From the NCBI GenBank assembly GCA_903813345.2, contig CAIIXF020000003.1, forward strand, positions 22,210,931 to 22,274,930: a DNA stretch of 64,000 bases, given 5' to 3'. The notes beneath the pieces were generated by a model that was not told the DNA's origin, searched no databases, and worked only from the letters and a program-made list of their open reading frames with translations. Below are positions 1 through 22,418 of this stretch, in pieces. Position 1 is the first letter of the stretch. Each line of letters begins with the position of its first letter. The stretch is from Owenia fusiformis (taxonomy: Eukaryota > Annelida > Polychaeta > Sabellida > Oweniidae). The position numbers were made by a program, and so were the translations under genes.

Positions 1-418
1 TCACTTTTGAGGTCTGCAATTGTCCTGAGGTCATTCTTATACACTCTATCTCTGCCATATTCCCATAGGTAAGTTACATGTATTTCTTAAAATGACAAAG
101 GTATTAGGAAAACGGTGTAAGGGTTTCCAGCTTTTTTTGACCACCCTGTATCTTAACTTTTGAACACCATATTTCCATTACAAATTATACATACAGTCAC
201 ACTCAGAGAGATATTGAGACATTAAAGAGGTTGGGATTACATGGGAGTTAATGACAAACTGGGACTGGAATTAAGGCGTTCCCATTCAGGGGTTTTACTG
301 TTCATCCAAATCTACATGCAAGTAAAATAATTAAGTGATCCAGCCAAAATTTTGAAGCGATCATAAGTTAGCCAATTGCGCCTATTTAACATGAATATTT
401 TAAGAAGTCAATACTCAC

Positions 419-3400
419 CTTGTGGTTGGTAGAACTTTGCCGACAAATAGGAAGAGAGCTTTCTCAGAGGCTAGCTGAATACGTCTTCTGATAATCCACA
501 TAAACTGTGCAACAGATATATCATTGGGTACTAAGAATTTACGTTTGTCGATCTCATTTATCTGTGATTTTGGAGCTCTTTCCACAACAACCTGGAAAGA
601 TAAAATAACAGATATTTTTGAAAAAAAAGTTAAAGATAGGCAACTATAGGCAGAAAAGAAGTTCCTCTCTGTTGTATTGATTTCTTTACTTACGTCTTGT
701 ATAAGACAGTCACATATCTACAAATTATACGTGTCTTTAATATGGTCTAGTTAATATCAATTTGAAAGAAGATCCAGGATAAAACAGATGATTCATTTAA
801 TAAATTCCCAAACTATAAGATAATAAATATTTGTATCTATAGGGACAATAGAGTGGTAAATATGATTTTTACTTACTGGTATCCTATCTGGGTACTTTGA
901 TCTAATCTTGGTTGACTCGCTACATCTTTGCTCTGAAAGGCATCAAGAACGTAAATGTGACTCTCTACGGGAAATAACACAGATTTGTTATAGGTAAAAC
1001 CAGGATTATAAAGAGCAATGTTAAGAATGCCAAATTCAATGATCTAGTCAGATTAGAACCCGAAACCCCTCAATGTCTAGCCTGATGCTCTACTGACTGA
1101 CATGCTTCTCCAATATCTGTTCTGTAATGCTAAAAGCAACCATGGGCTTTCAACTAGAATTGAAAGCCCATGAAGCAACTTACTATCCTTGCGTGTTACA
1201 TACATGTAGCAAATACAACAAAGTATATAGCAAATATGTTAAAATTTTCTCCATGAATGAAACTTGACCTGATTACTTGGTTTAATAATAATTCATTGTA
1301 TACTACAAAGCCTAAACAAATGTACAACAATGAACTCAAGACAAAATTGAATAAACACAAGGAGCACATGCATCTCGAACTCGCAACCTCGTGGTTACGG
1401 CGCCCAATCGCCTAGCCTGAACGTGCCGGCGCTCAAGCCCTCTAGGCCAACCCCCAAAACATACAAAATGTCACCACTTGCCATTTGTTACAGATGCCCA
1501 ATGCAAAATCTTCCAAAAATCTCAAATGGATATTGAGCATATGATCTATTTTGAGGTATGATATCAACAGTTATCCCATAGTTGAGGTCAAATCTGTAGG
1601 ATAACATGTAAATATATTGATGATATTTTGCAAATGCGTGGAAAAAGCGATATCTGTGGAATACAGAGAATATCCCACAGATATCAGATTTTCCATGGAT
1701 TTGAAAACTCCTGCCAATGTGATGTATATTGTTACATATATTGTTATGATTTCATGATGTCACATGATGAATTAATGAGTGAATGTTGTTTTGAAATGTA
1801 TGGTTTAGTTTTAGAAGTGAAATATGGGATAAATAGAACATCCTATGAATTTTAGTGATATAATTTTAATCCACTCATTTAATCAACTCGTGGATAAAAA
1901 TGATATCACTCAATATCATAGAATATCCTACATGTCCTATCTGATATTCGTACAATGATACTATAAATAGTATCAATGGGCCAATAAAAGTTATATAATT
2001 AACACAAATTCTGCTTGTATATAAAACTATGCATGCTTGATATATGTGTATATATTGTCATGTTAATTACACATCTCATGCACAAGACAATGTGCTAATT
2101 ATAATTAACTGTTTTCTTTGTTTTAGGCCACTTATTTACCAGTAAACATGTCAGTTAATGACATTCTTAAGAACCATTTTCAAGCATTAAGCAGCTGAGT
2201 GGGTAATAAGCAATGTGATCAATATACAAGAACCCCACCAAAGGGCTTCAAAGGAACCCGCCCCCTGGCCAAAAGTTCTTTCGAAACCATGCAGTTTTTC
2301 ACCATTCTGAGTACATTTCAGGGGACTTTTGGCCAAAGTTGTCAAATTTGAATTCCTTGGAATCTTTTGAAAAGTGAACCCCCTTTAACAAAAGCTGGCT
2401 ATGGGCCTGAATAATATCAGAATTAGAATTGTGCTGTGTTGTTAATTGCTAGTTCACTTATATACCACCAAATTCTTTGGATTTGAAACAGAAAATATGT
2501 TATAAATGTCCTCAATTATATCCAGACCATCTAAGGACATGTTGACACAAGCTTATAGTCAAAATGAACAATGGACAAGTACTGTACTTGTACTCACTGC
2601 AAAAAATAAATGATACAAATTACATAATGATATTAAAGTGATTAAATGTTTACATCAGCACCTTAGCTAAAGAGTTCCATATAGCCAGTCAGCCCTCTGG
2701 ATCTGAGCAAATTATGTTCTGTACAAGTATGGGGAAACCTATGGGTATATATAATTTTCAGAACACATATATAAATTTTGGGATAAACGGAGAATGTATC
2801 ATCATTCTTTGTACTCATATTGTCCCTTGGCCATATTATAATTATAAGCTCTAGGGTTAACACAAGCCTCTAGCCAACAAAACTTGGCTATAAATCATAT
2901 ACATTGAGCCTACTATGTACTCTTGAAAACTTTTACCCAAGGTGAAAACTCATTCCAAACATTATACAGAGAATGTTTGTGACAATTATAACTTTATTGA
3001 AACTGAATGGGACATTGTCACAAGTGAGACCAGGCCCATAGCTAGGATTTGCCAAGGGGGATTCACTTTTTGAAAAATTCTAGGGGGGTTCACTTGTGAC
3101 AATTTTGGTCCAAAAATGGCCAAAATCAATATAGAAAGTGCTCAGAAAAGTGAAAAACTGCATGATTTTGAAATGATTTTTGCCCAACCCCCCCCCCCCC
3201 CCCCCGGCTAGGGGCCTGGAGACATTGTATATTTCGTCTGGGATTAATATTAATAGGTCTGCCAAATTAAAAACATCTAGAATTGTTAAATTTTATGATG
3301 AAATTCTCAAATTGTCATCTAAAAATGGCAGTTCTGTAGTTAGCAGTAAAATTGATGAAGTTCTTAATGGAATCCTGGTTATCGACCACTTCAGATTGTG

Positions 3401-3707
3401 GACCACAAACGTTTCTATCTGAAATCCTCCATCCATCCTTTATCAATTGTATCTATGTTTACAAAATATAATCTTTGGAAATCAGAGGTTCACAATTGCA
3501 GCTAAGACCTACTATCTTCTATACATCTACATGATTCAGATTGGCATGAATACATCATCCATTCATTTGACATTTTGGTGAATTTTTATGGAATTCCAAA
3601 ATAAAAACATAATCGATAGCTAAAATTAGCACACTTCCCCATCATGAATTAGCTTAATAACTGGTATACTTACCAAATGTATTTTCTTCTTTAAACTTGT
3701 ACTTCAT
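419..3707 (-). CDS. GABARAPL2: Atg8-family ubiquitin-like protein, GABARAPL2/GATE-16 type (partial; last exon beyond the left edge)
   Basis: Three coding exons read on the minus strand: 3674-3707 (begins MKYKFKEENTF), 877-932 (QRCSESTKIRSKYPDRIP) and 419-591 (contains DKRKFLVPNDISVAQFMW). All junctions have GT donors and AG acceptors and the phases agree (34, 56 and 173 nt). The product is a ubiquitin-like protein that, in this family, is conjugated to phosphatidylethanolamine and acts in autophagosome formation and Golgi traffic. The N-terminal helices, the KYPDR motif, the DKRKFLVP strand and the VAQFMWIIRRRIQL helix match GATE-16 better than GABARAP or LC3, while ERAPKSQI and GKVLPTT are closer to GABARAP. 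Exon 3 ends in an AG that would give the S of the usual PTTS. The final exon with the C-terminal Gly that Atg4 exposes is not in the window. Intron 1 is 2.7 kb and holds repeats. Orthology to GABARAPL2 rather than a generic invertebrate Atg8 is inference. Confidence 0.93.
1043..1110 (-). repeat. tRNA-like SINE head in Atg8 intron 1
   Basis: Read on the minus strand, an A-box-like stretch (TCAGTCAGTAGAGCAT) is followed about 35 nt later by a B-box-like GGGTTCTAATC. Spacing and order fit a RNA polymerase III promoter of a tRNA-derived SINE. No good acceptor stem is seen, so it is probably a SINE relic and not a working tRNA gene. Confidence 0.4.
1370..1453 (-). repeat. second tRNA-like SINE head
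   Basis: On the minus strand TGGCCTAGAGGG (A-box-like) is followed by GAGGTTGCGAGTTCGAGAT (B-box-like) about 60 nt downstream, as in tRNA-derived SINEs with a long variable arm. The region is much richer in CG than its surroundings. It differs from the copy at 1043-1110, so two SINE families may be present. Confidence 0.45.
1467..1510 (+). repeat. fragment of the dispersed TGTCACCAC repeat family
   Basis: Contains AAATGTCACCAC followed by GCCATTTGTTACAGATGCC, the conserved 5' core of a family that recurs at about ten places in this window. Only the 5' part is present here. Confidence 0.6.
1511..2228. other. intron 1 of the Atg8 gene, no gene seen
   Basis: AT-rich intronic sequence. The one structure visible is a local inverted pair, GATATCTGTGG and CCACAGATATC, around 1650-1685. 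Short open frames here have no recognisable domain. Confidence 0.6.
2229..2409. repeat. damaged copy of the GGCCCRTAGCCAG element family
   Basis: The right end (GGCTATGGGCCTG) and internal parts (GGCCAAAAGTTCTTT, TTTTTCACCATTCTGAG) match the intact elements at 3031-3218 and 43808-43999. The left terminal repeat is eroded or lost. Confidence 0.65.
3031..3218. mobile_element. 188-bp non-autonomous hAT-like element
   Basis: Starts CAGGCCCATAGCTAGG and ends CGGCTAGGGGCCTG, an inverted pair, and is flanked on both sides by the 5-bp direct repeat GAGAC (3026-3030 and 3219-3223). It contains a run of about 20 C. No coding capacity. Such CAGG...CCTG ends are typical of hAT-type non-autonomous elements. 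The family assignment is inference; the ends and target duplication are seen directly. Confidence 0.75.
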
Positions 3708-4126
3708 TTTTTGACCTGTTGTACTGATGAATTGAGTTATTTGTCTTGTTTTGGGATATTTTCCTAATTATCTCTTACTTCTTGTTTATCTCAGACGAGT
3801 TCATTTGAAATGGGCTCCAACTTTCAAATATATTTTCTTTGAGTTCTTAACTTATATAATATATTATATACCAATGTCACAAAAACATTATCTTTATATA
3901 GCATTAGCTTTATCCTCATTTAATTATATTAAATATCATTTAATAAATCAAACCTGATTTATTCTAGACTTAACCCCCCTCAATATTTGAACTCTCCCAT
4001 GTCGTGCGAGATACTACGAGATCACGTTGTTGAGGCGAGAAGTTACAAAACTTGTGTCCTTCGTCCAAAATCTTAAACAAAATTCGTATTTTACATGTAG
4101 TAACGGCATTGAAACATTGATCCAAC
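3708..4126. promoter_or_regulatory. shared head-to-head promoter region of Atg8-type gene and NDUFV2
   Basis: The ATG of the leftward Atg8 gene (3707) and the ATG of the rightward NDUFV2 gene (4127) are separated by only 419 bp, which must hold both 5' leaders and promoters. The right half (3990-4110) carries several CG dinucleotides in otherwise AT-rich DNA. No TATA box in a convincing position was found. Bidirectional use is inferred from the layout; start sites are not visible. Confidence 0.6.
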
Positions 4127-14991
<10,865 letters not shown>

Positions 14992-15125
14992 TGACTAGAC
15001 TATAGACTGTACATAGGAATAAATTATAGGTTTTAATAGTGGTGTAAAAGAACATTGTGTAGAGACATACACAAGACAAACAGAAGTGGAATAACTTGTT
15101 ACTGAATTTACAATTTAAAATCGAA

Positions 15126-15131
15126 AATAAA
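15126..15131 (+). terminator. polyadenylation signal of NDUFV2
   Basis: AATAAA 135 bp after the stop codon, the best placed candidate. A weaker AATAAA occurs at about 15018. Confidence 0.55.
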
Positions 15132-15204
15132 ATTTAATTTCAACCCTGATGATTGTTTTCGTTAAGTAAAAGATTCACCATGTGAATGTGACTTAAAGGG
15201 TTTT

Positions 15205-16370
15205 TATCGTACCTAACAAAAGGTACGATATTGTAGTCAGCTTGACGGGCGGCGGGCGGGCGGCGTCTCACTTTTCAGACTTGTCTACAGGTTTCCAGCC
15301 AAACCATTTGAGGGATTCATCTGAAATTTTCAGGGATGTTTCTACATATCAACGTCAAGAACTGATTAGTTTTTGGGCATTCTGGGTAAATCTCAAGGTG
15401 GCCATTTTGGATTTTCCGTCCTAAAATCTTCACTTTCAAGACTTGTCTACAAGTTTCCAGCCAAACCATTTGAGGGATTCATCTGAAATTTTCAGGGAAG
15501 TTTCTACATATCAACGTCAAGAACTGATTAGTTTTTGGGCATTCTGGGTAAATCTTAAGGTGGCCATTTTGGATTTTCCGTCCTAAAATCTTCACTTTCA
15601 AGATTTGTCTACAGGTTTCCAGCCAAACCATTTGAGGGATTCATCTGAAATTTTCAGGGATGTTTCTACATATCAACGTCAAGAACTGATTAGTTTTTGG
15701 GCATTCTGGGTAAATTTTAAGGTGGCCATTTTGGATTTTCCGTCCTAAAATCTTCACTTTCAAGACTTGTCTACAGGTTTTCAGCCAAACCATTTGAGGG
15801 ATTCATCTGAAATTTTCAGGGATGTTTCTACATATCAACGTCAAGAACTGATTAGTTTTTGGGCATTCTGGGTAAATCTTAAGGTGGCCGGCCATTTTGG
15901 ATTTTCCGTCTTAAAATCTTCACTTTCAAGACTTGTCTACAGGTTTCCAGCCAAACCATTTGAGGGATTCATCTGAAATTTTCAGGGATGTTTCTACATA
16001 TCAACGTCAAGAACTGATTAGTTTTTGGGCATTCTGGGTAAATTTTAAGGTGGCCATTTTGGATTTTCCGTCCTAAAATCTTTACTTTCAAGACTTGTCT
16101 ACAGGTTTCCAGCCAAACCTTTTGAGGGATTCATCCGTCAAGAACTGAATAGTTTTTGGGCATTCTGGGTAAATTTTAAGGTGGCCATTTTTGATTTTCC
16201 GTCCTAAAATCTTCACTTTCAAGACTTGTCTACAGGTTTCCAGCCAAACCGTTCAAATTTTTACATATGTTACACAGTGATAAGTTCTAGAGCTGATTTA
16301 CTTTTCTGCGGCCATCTTGCTTTCTTGGTCAACAAGACCACAATGCTGTGTTTTAGGTACGATATTGTTC
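15205..16370 (+). repeat. tandem array of seven units of about 162 bp inside a repeat element
   Basis: Units share CAGGTTTCCAGCCAAACC and CATTCTGGGTAAAT and start near 15270, 15432, 15594, 15757, 15921, 16086 and 16217; the last two are shortened. The array is bracketed by the same motif GGTACGATATTGT at about 15222 and 16353, in direct orientation, and a GC-rich GGGCGG stretch follows the first. Units differ by a few percent, so the array is recent. The short open frames crossing it are repeat-derived. Confidence 0.85.
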
Positions 16371-16868
16371 ACGTCTGTGTCTTGTTTACACTACCATAAA
16401 AACAATTAATGCAATGCTCTACTAAGCTCCTAGTTCAGTTCACTTTCATGATACCTTCCAAAAGTGCCTAACATATCAAGGCGTTTTGAAATGGCAAAAA
16501 TGTCCTGGAAAAGTTTTTTTTTTTTTAAATAAACATAAATCTATATTTGGAAATGTCATGGGGTTTCGTCTCTCAAAAAACATACAATCTCTGTTATTCT
16601 TTGATTCTCCTGAAGTCATGACATTTTGACTGCGACGATTTATTAAAAAAAATTAGTAGTAACACACGATAAGCCATTCATCAATAGGGCCTATCAACAG
16701 AGTGGATTTTTAGAAAATGTTATCCTTTGAATATTCTGGTGAACATGGTGAAGGTAAAATGAGTTTTTTGAATAGTATGGCTCAAAAAGTCAGTATATCA
16801 ACAAAAAGGTGGCATCTTAATAATAAAATGACATGTTACACAGTTACTTAAATTGAACAGTAAATATA

Positions 16869-17495
16869 CAGGGTGTCAAAGGGCGCTGTGCCCCCTCCCC
16901 TCTACAGCATAAACTAGCATAAGTACCTATACATTCTGTATGTCATTGGAAAGAACATTCAATTTTGGATAAAAGAAATCCTACATGACCAAGGTCAGAG
17001 ATTCCTAAATCAGTTTCACATGCATTTGAAATGTGCTAGTATCGTGCTCTTTTTATTGATTTTAAAGAAATCTGGTATAGACTAGTACATTTCAAATGCA
17101 TGTGAAACCTTTTGGTATTGATAGCAACAACTCCAACTTGAACGCTGCAGGGCACAAGGGGCCCATATTAATCGATAAAACTGAAGCTGCAGAGAACAGA
17201 TATTTCAAATATGCCCTGCACAAGAACCTCAAAAAAAGTATTGAGATCTCATGAGAAAGACACTGCTCTTTTTCATGCCCTTTAAACATCATTTCCAGCA
17301 AGACTGGCAGCCATTTTAGACTGCCTAAGATGGTCATACTCACTTTCAAAAGTTACATATAATTCAAAATATGTCTTATTTTCTATCATGCATCTTCATC
17401 TTTTCACACTCAAACAACAATTAAATGTTCTTTCCAATGGTATATAATATGTATGTGTACCTCTCCTAGTTTATGCTTTGCCATTTGGCACCCTG
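16869..17495. mobile_element. 627-bp element with imperfect terminal inverted repeats
   Basis: Left end CAGGGTGTCAAAGGGC and right end GCCATTTGGCACCCTG are inverted, and the similarity runs about 100 bp inward (GCATAAACTAG, CATTGGAAAGAACATT). A second inverted pair, TCACATGCATTTGAAATGTG with its partner, sits at about 17015-17105. A Tc1/mariner-like MITE is plausible. An 85-codon open frame on the minus strand shows no family. Confidence 0.55.
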
Positions 17496-17754
17496 GAGAT
17501 TGAAAATTTTATTATGTTATATCTCATCATTTTAATAGGTTTTCTCTTGTGGGAACTACAAATATATGTGCTTGCTTCTGGTCTTATTGACCAAAACTAA
17601 AGCAAGAAGCTTTCAAAATGCACTACCTTTTACAATACTACTATATACTAGTAAACAGATAAAAGACAGAAATATTATTTTTTTAAATTTTACTTTATTG
17701 TACTTTATTTGAGCATTATAAACCTTGAGCAAGATTTTTGAAGAAAAGATATGG

Positions 17755-17900
17755 TTTTTATGTCCCCATCAGAGGTAACATTCTCCAACTTTTTTGTGGA
17801 CATTGTGCGGCGGTTGGCATTCGGCATCTGTAACAAATGGCGGATGGTGTCATTTTGCATCTTCAACTGCTTTTTTATAAATGTCATTTTAACATGCTTG
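17755..17900 (-). repeat. dispersed TGTCACCAC-family copy
   Basis: Reverse-orientation core: TTTTTATGTCCCCATC, ATTCTCCAACTTTTTTGTGG, GCATCTGTAACAAATGG, GGTGTCATTTTGCAT. Diverged at the left end. Confidence 0.65.
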
Positions 17901-18104
17901 GGGAATCTCAATGGTATCAACTGGCACTGCAAGATCAACAATCAAATAATGCACTGTAAATTAAATTCTTTAAATTCAGACAATGTGTATTCAAGATGAT
18001 GAAAAAGGTTTAATGACACCCAATGAAATCACACAATGTGTTCACCTCTTTAACATGGGAAGTTTCTCTATTTGAATAAACATTTCATCAAAGCAAAATA
18101 ACAA

Positions 18105-18315
18105 ACATTTAATGTGTGCTACATACATTTTATCATGGGTTTTCAACAGAAACCCCATGATTTTATAAAATAACAATTGCAAACATTTAATGTTTGGTAC
18201 ATACATTTTATAAAAGCAGAAATTACAAACATTCAATGTGTGCTACATACTAGTACATTTTAAAAAAGCAAAAATTACAAACATTTAATGTGTGCTACAT
18301 ACATTTTATAAAGGT
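18105..18315. repeat. about 60-bp tandem repeat, four copies
   Basis: Each copy carries CATTTAATGTGTGCTACATA followed by CATTTTATAAAAGCAAAAAT or a close variant. Copies begin near 18107, 18183, 18227 and 18281. Confidence 0.65.
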
Positions 18316-18339
18316 ATAGTGTGCGTCATATGCTTTAAC

Positions 18340-21110
18340 AAGGCATTAACATGACAAAATGTCACCACCTAGTTGCTCACAATATTATGAGTTCAAACTT
18401 AAGTCAGATTTGAATTTCTGAGAACTTGTAAAGTCAAATTTGAACTTCTGAAAAGATGTAGATGATTTTGAAAAAAAAATTTGGTCAATTTGAAGCAAGT
18501 TGAAAACAGACCTTTTTGCCCTTTTTTGACCTTGAGAAGGTCATTAAAGGTCAAATGTCAAATCTAAAGTCAGATTTGAATTTCTGAGAACATGTAGATG
18601 ATTTTGAAAAAAAAAATTAGTCAATTTGAAGCAAGTTGAAAACAGACCTTTTTGACCTTTTTTGACCTTGAGAAGGTCATTGAAGGTCAAATGTCAAATC
18701 TTAAGTCAAATCTAAAGTCAGATTTGAATTTCTGAGAACAAGTAGATGATTTTGAAATTTTTTTTTAGTCAATTTGAAGCAAGTTGAAAACAGACCTTTT
18801 TGACCTTTTTTGACCTTGAGAAGGTCATTGAAGGTCAAATGTCAAATCTTAAGTCAAATCTAAAGTCAGATTTGAATTTCTGAGAACACGTAGATGATTT
18901 TGAAAAAAAAATTTAGTCAATTTGAAGCAAGTTGAAAAAAGACCTTTTTGACCTTTTTATGACTTTGAGAAGGTCATTGAGAACTTGTAAAGTCAAATTT
19001 GAACTTCTGAAAAGATGTAGATGATTTTGAAAAAAAAATTTAGTCAATTTGAAGCAAGTTGAAAACAGACCTTTTTGACCTTTTTTGACTTTGAGAACTT
19101 GTAAAGTCAAATTTGAACTTCTGAAAAGATGTAGATGATTTTGAAAAAAAAATTTGGTCAATTTGAAGCAAGTTGAAAACAGACCTTTTTGACCTTTTTT
19201 TACCTTGAGAAGGTCATTAAAGGTCAAATGTCAAATCTAAAGTCAGATTTGAATTTCTGAGAACATGTAGATGATTTTGAAAAAAAAAATTAGTCAATTT
19301 GAAGCAATGTGAAAACAGACCTTTTTGACCTTTTTTGACCTTGAGAAGGTCATTGAAGGTCAAATGTCAAATCTAAAGTCAGATTTGAATTTCTGAGAAC
19401 ACGTAGATGATTTTGAAAAAAAAATTTAGTCAATTTGAAGCAAGTTGAAAAAATACCTTTTTGACCTTTTTTGACTTTGAGAAGGTCATTGAAGGTCAAA
19501 TGTCAAATCTTAAGTCAAATCTAAAGTCAGATTTGAATTTCTGAGAACAAGTAGATGATTTTGAAATTTTTTTTTAGTCAATTTGAAGCAAGTTGAAAAC
19601 AGACCTTTTTGACCTTGAGAAGGTCATTAAAGGTCAAATGTCAAATCTAAAGTCAGATTTGAATTTCTGAGAACATGTAGATGATTTTGAAAAAAAAAAT
19701 TAGTCAATTTGAAGCAAGTTGAAAAAGACCTTTTTGACCTTTTTTGACCTTGAGAAGGTCAAATGTCAAATCTAAAGTCAGATTTGAATTTCTGAGAACA
19801 TGTAGATGATTTTGAAAAAAAAATTTAGTCAATTTGAAGCAAGTTGAAAAAAGACCTTTTTGACCTTTTTTGACTTTGAGAAGGTCATTGAAGGTCAAAT
19901 GTCAAATCTTAAGTCAAATCTAAAGTCAGATTTGAATTTCTGAGAACACGTAGATGATTTTGAAAATTTTTTTTAGTCAATTTGAAGCAAGTTGAAAACA
20001 GACCTTGTTGACCTTTTTTGACCTTGAGAAGGTCATTGAAGGTCAAATGTCAAATCTTAAGTCAGATTTGAATTTCTGAGAACACGTAGATGATTTTGAA
20101 AAAAAAATTTAGTCAATTTGAAGCAAGTTGAAAACAGACCTTTTTGACCTTTTTTGACCTTGAGAAGGTCATTGAAGGTCAAATGTCAAATCTAAAGTCA
20201 GATTTGAAATTCTGAGAACATGTAGATGATTTTGAAAAAAAAATTTAGTCAATTTGAAGCAAGTTGAAAAAATACCTTTTTGACCTTTTTTGACTTTGAG
20301 AAGGTCATTGAAGGTCAAATGTCAAATCTTAAGTCAAATCTAAAGTCAGATTTAAGATTCTGAGAACACGTAGATGATTTTGAAAATTTTTTTTAGTCAA
20401 TTTGAAGCAAGTTGAAAACAGACCTTTTTGACCTTTTTTGACCTTGAGAAGGTCATTGAAGGTCAAATGTCAAATCTCAAGTCAAATCTTAAGTCAAATT
20501 TGAATTTCTGAGAACACGTAGATGATTTTGAAAAAAAAATTAGTCAATTTGAAGCAAGTTGAAAACAGATCTTTTTGACCTTTTTTGACCTTGAGAAGGT
20601 CATTGAAGGTCAAATGACAAATCTAAAGTCAGATTTGAAGGTCAAATGTCAATTCTAAAGTCAGATTTGAATTTCTGAGAACATGTAGATGATTTTGAAA
20701 AAAATTTAGTCAATGTGAAGCAAGTTGAAAAAAGACCTTTTTGACCTTGAGAAGATCATTGAAGGTCAAATGTCAAATCTAAAGTCAGATTTGAACTTCT
20801 GAGAACATGTAGATGATTTAGAAAAAAATTGAAGTTAGTCTAAACTGTATTTGTTAAGTTATAGGAAGTTGTAAGAAATTGTTACAGACGCCGGACGCCA
20901 ACCGCCGGACACCAACCGCCGGACACCAACCACCAACCGCCGGACGCCAACCGCCGTCGCAAAAAAACGGAGACCATAACAATATGTCACCACTTTTGGT
21001 GGTGACATAAAAATGGAGACCATAACAATATGTCACCACTTTTGGTGGTGACATAACAAAAAAACGGAGACCATAACAATATGTCACCACTTTTGGTGGT
21101 GACATAATAA
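18340..21110 (+). repeat. TGTCACCAC-family element expanded by an 18-copy internal array
   Basis: The left edge (AGGCATTAACATGACAAAATG then TCACCACC) and the right edge (GTTACAGACGCCGGACGCC, GGAGACCATAACAATATG and the hairpin TGTCACCAC/GTGGTGACA) are those of the dispersed family. Between them lie 18 units of about 115-165 bp. Each has GTAGATGATTTTGAAA, GTCAATTTGAAGCAAG and CTTTTTGACCTTTTTTGACC. The segment at 20880-20965 repeats CGCCGGACGCCAAC several times. The tail hairpin is itself repeated three times (20968-21107). Long open frames here are artefacts of the repeats. Confidence 0.8.
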
Positions 21111-22418
21111 AATAGGAGAAGACTAAATAGACAAAGCTATCTGTCCAATCCTTTTTGAAATACAGGTACAACATATGTTCTTCTATACAACACATATTAG
21201 TAAATAATATTAATAGAACATATAATTAAACAAATTATACATCTCTAACAATACTCTGATTCATGATTGTAAAAATAATGAATCGATGAAAAAAGTGCAC
21301 TTAAAACTTATTAGTCCATGCTGAGCATAGATATGATATGATATGACTATCAATATACCTTTCCAATAAATGCTGCCACCTTTTTGTTGATGAAAGAAAC
21401 TAGGATATATTGGTTAGATTGATGATGATATTGCCGATTGGTTGTTGGTAACAATCTATCCAAGCAAAAATACAATTTCCGATACATATCTAAAAGCCTG
21501 TCTGTTTTTAGTTTATCTATGATGCAAGAAGAGAGGGCCATGGTATTCCATGATGGCAAAAATAGGATTAACTTATTGTTAATTTTTAAAAAGAACAACC
21601 GATGACATCATCAAACTAACCAATTTATCAGAGGGTTTTTTAATGTATCAAAAGGTGGCAGTATTTACTGGAAAGGTCTATTTAATTGTGCATTGGCGAA
21701 TGTGCAATTGTACACCCATTTTACAGATTTCTTCTCCCATCCTTTAATAAACAGGGTTTAGGGCATCTAGCACACGATAATCAAGGTTAATCATTGAATT
21801 GGAAGTTCTAGATTTTTGTATGTCTACTCATCAGGATACCAATACATATACATGCATTGTATGTAATGCTCTTGTTCATGTGCGATGTTATAAATACTTA
21901 AAGGCTCTTAATTCGTCCCAAATTGCACAATGTAGTTTCCCTCTTTAAAACATCCTTCAAGATCGGGCATCGCTGAGGAAAGCATTGAAATACCCTTAGA
22001 CCAAGGTTGTCTTAAACCCCTCTGCTCAATGTGTAAAAAATATTGCACTTCAAACCATATTCAGTATTCACCATGGAGAAATATGAACTGGGGGTTTCAA
22101 CAACAGATTCATTTTTGCCACAAGATGGCGGCACTTGGCTTTATATGATTTTTGGCTCAACAGTGATCACATTTGGTCAGGTACTGACATCTTCCACTTT
22201 TAAAATCTGGTAGAAAAACAAATAAACCTATCAGGAAATTAAGCTTCCATAACCAAAATTTTCGGATGCAAGGGATTGCTTCTGTGCATGTATGTGAGAA
22301 ATGAATAAAATGGAGATTTATCATATATTTAGGTTGATTAGGAAAATAAAGTCCTATTTAGATCCTTGTTGATTTAGTATTGTTTCTTTTTAAACAAATG
22401 TTACTCAGTATTTAGGTC
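21111..22418. other. intergenic spacer, no gene seen
   Basis: AT-rich sequence between the repeat array and the 3' end of the C45-type gene. A few short open frames, longest about 80 codons, show no known domain. No RNA gene was recognised. Confidence 0.6.

Noticed and set aside
17092-17349. 85-codon open frame on the minus strand
   Set aside because: Lies within an inverted-repeat element and has no domain.
18913-19898. Open frames with a repeated KVKKGQKGLFSTCFKLTKFF peptide
   Set aside because: They are translations of the tandem array and shift frame with each unit length change.
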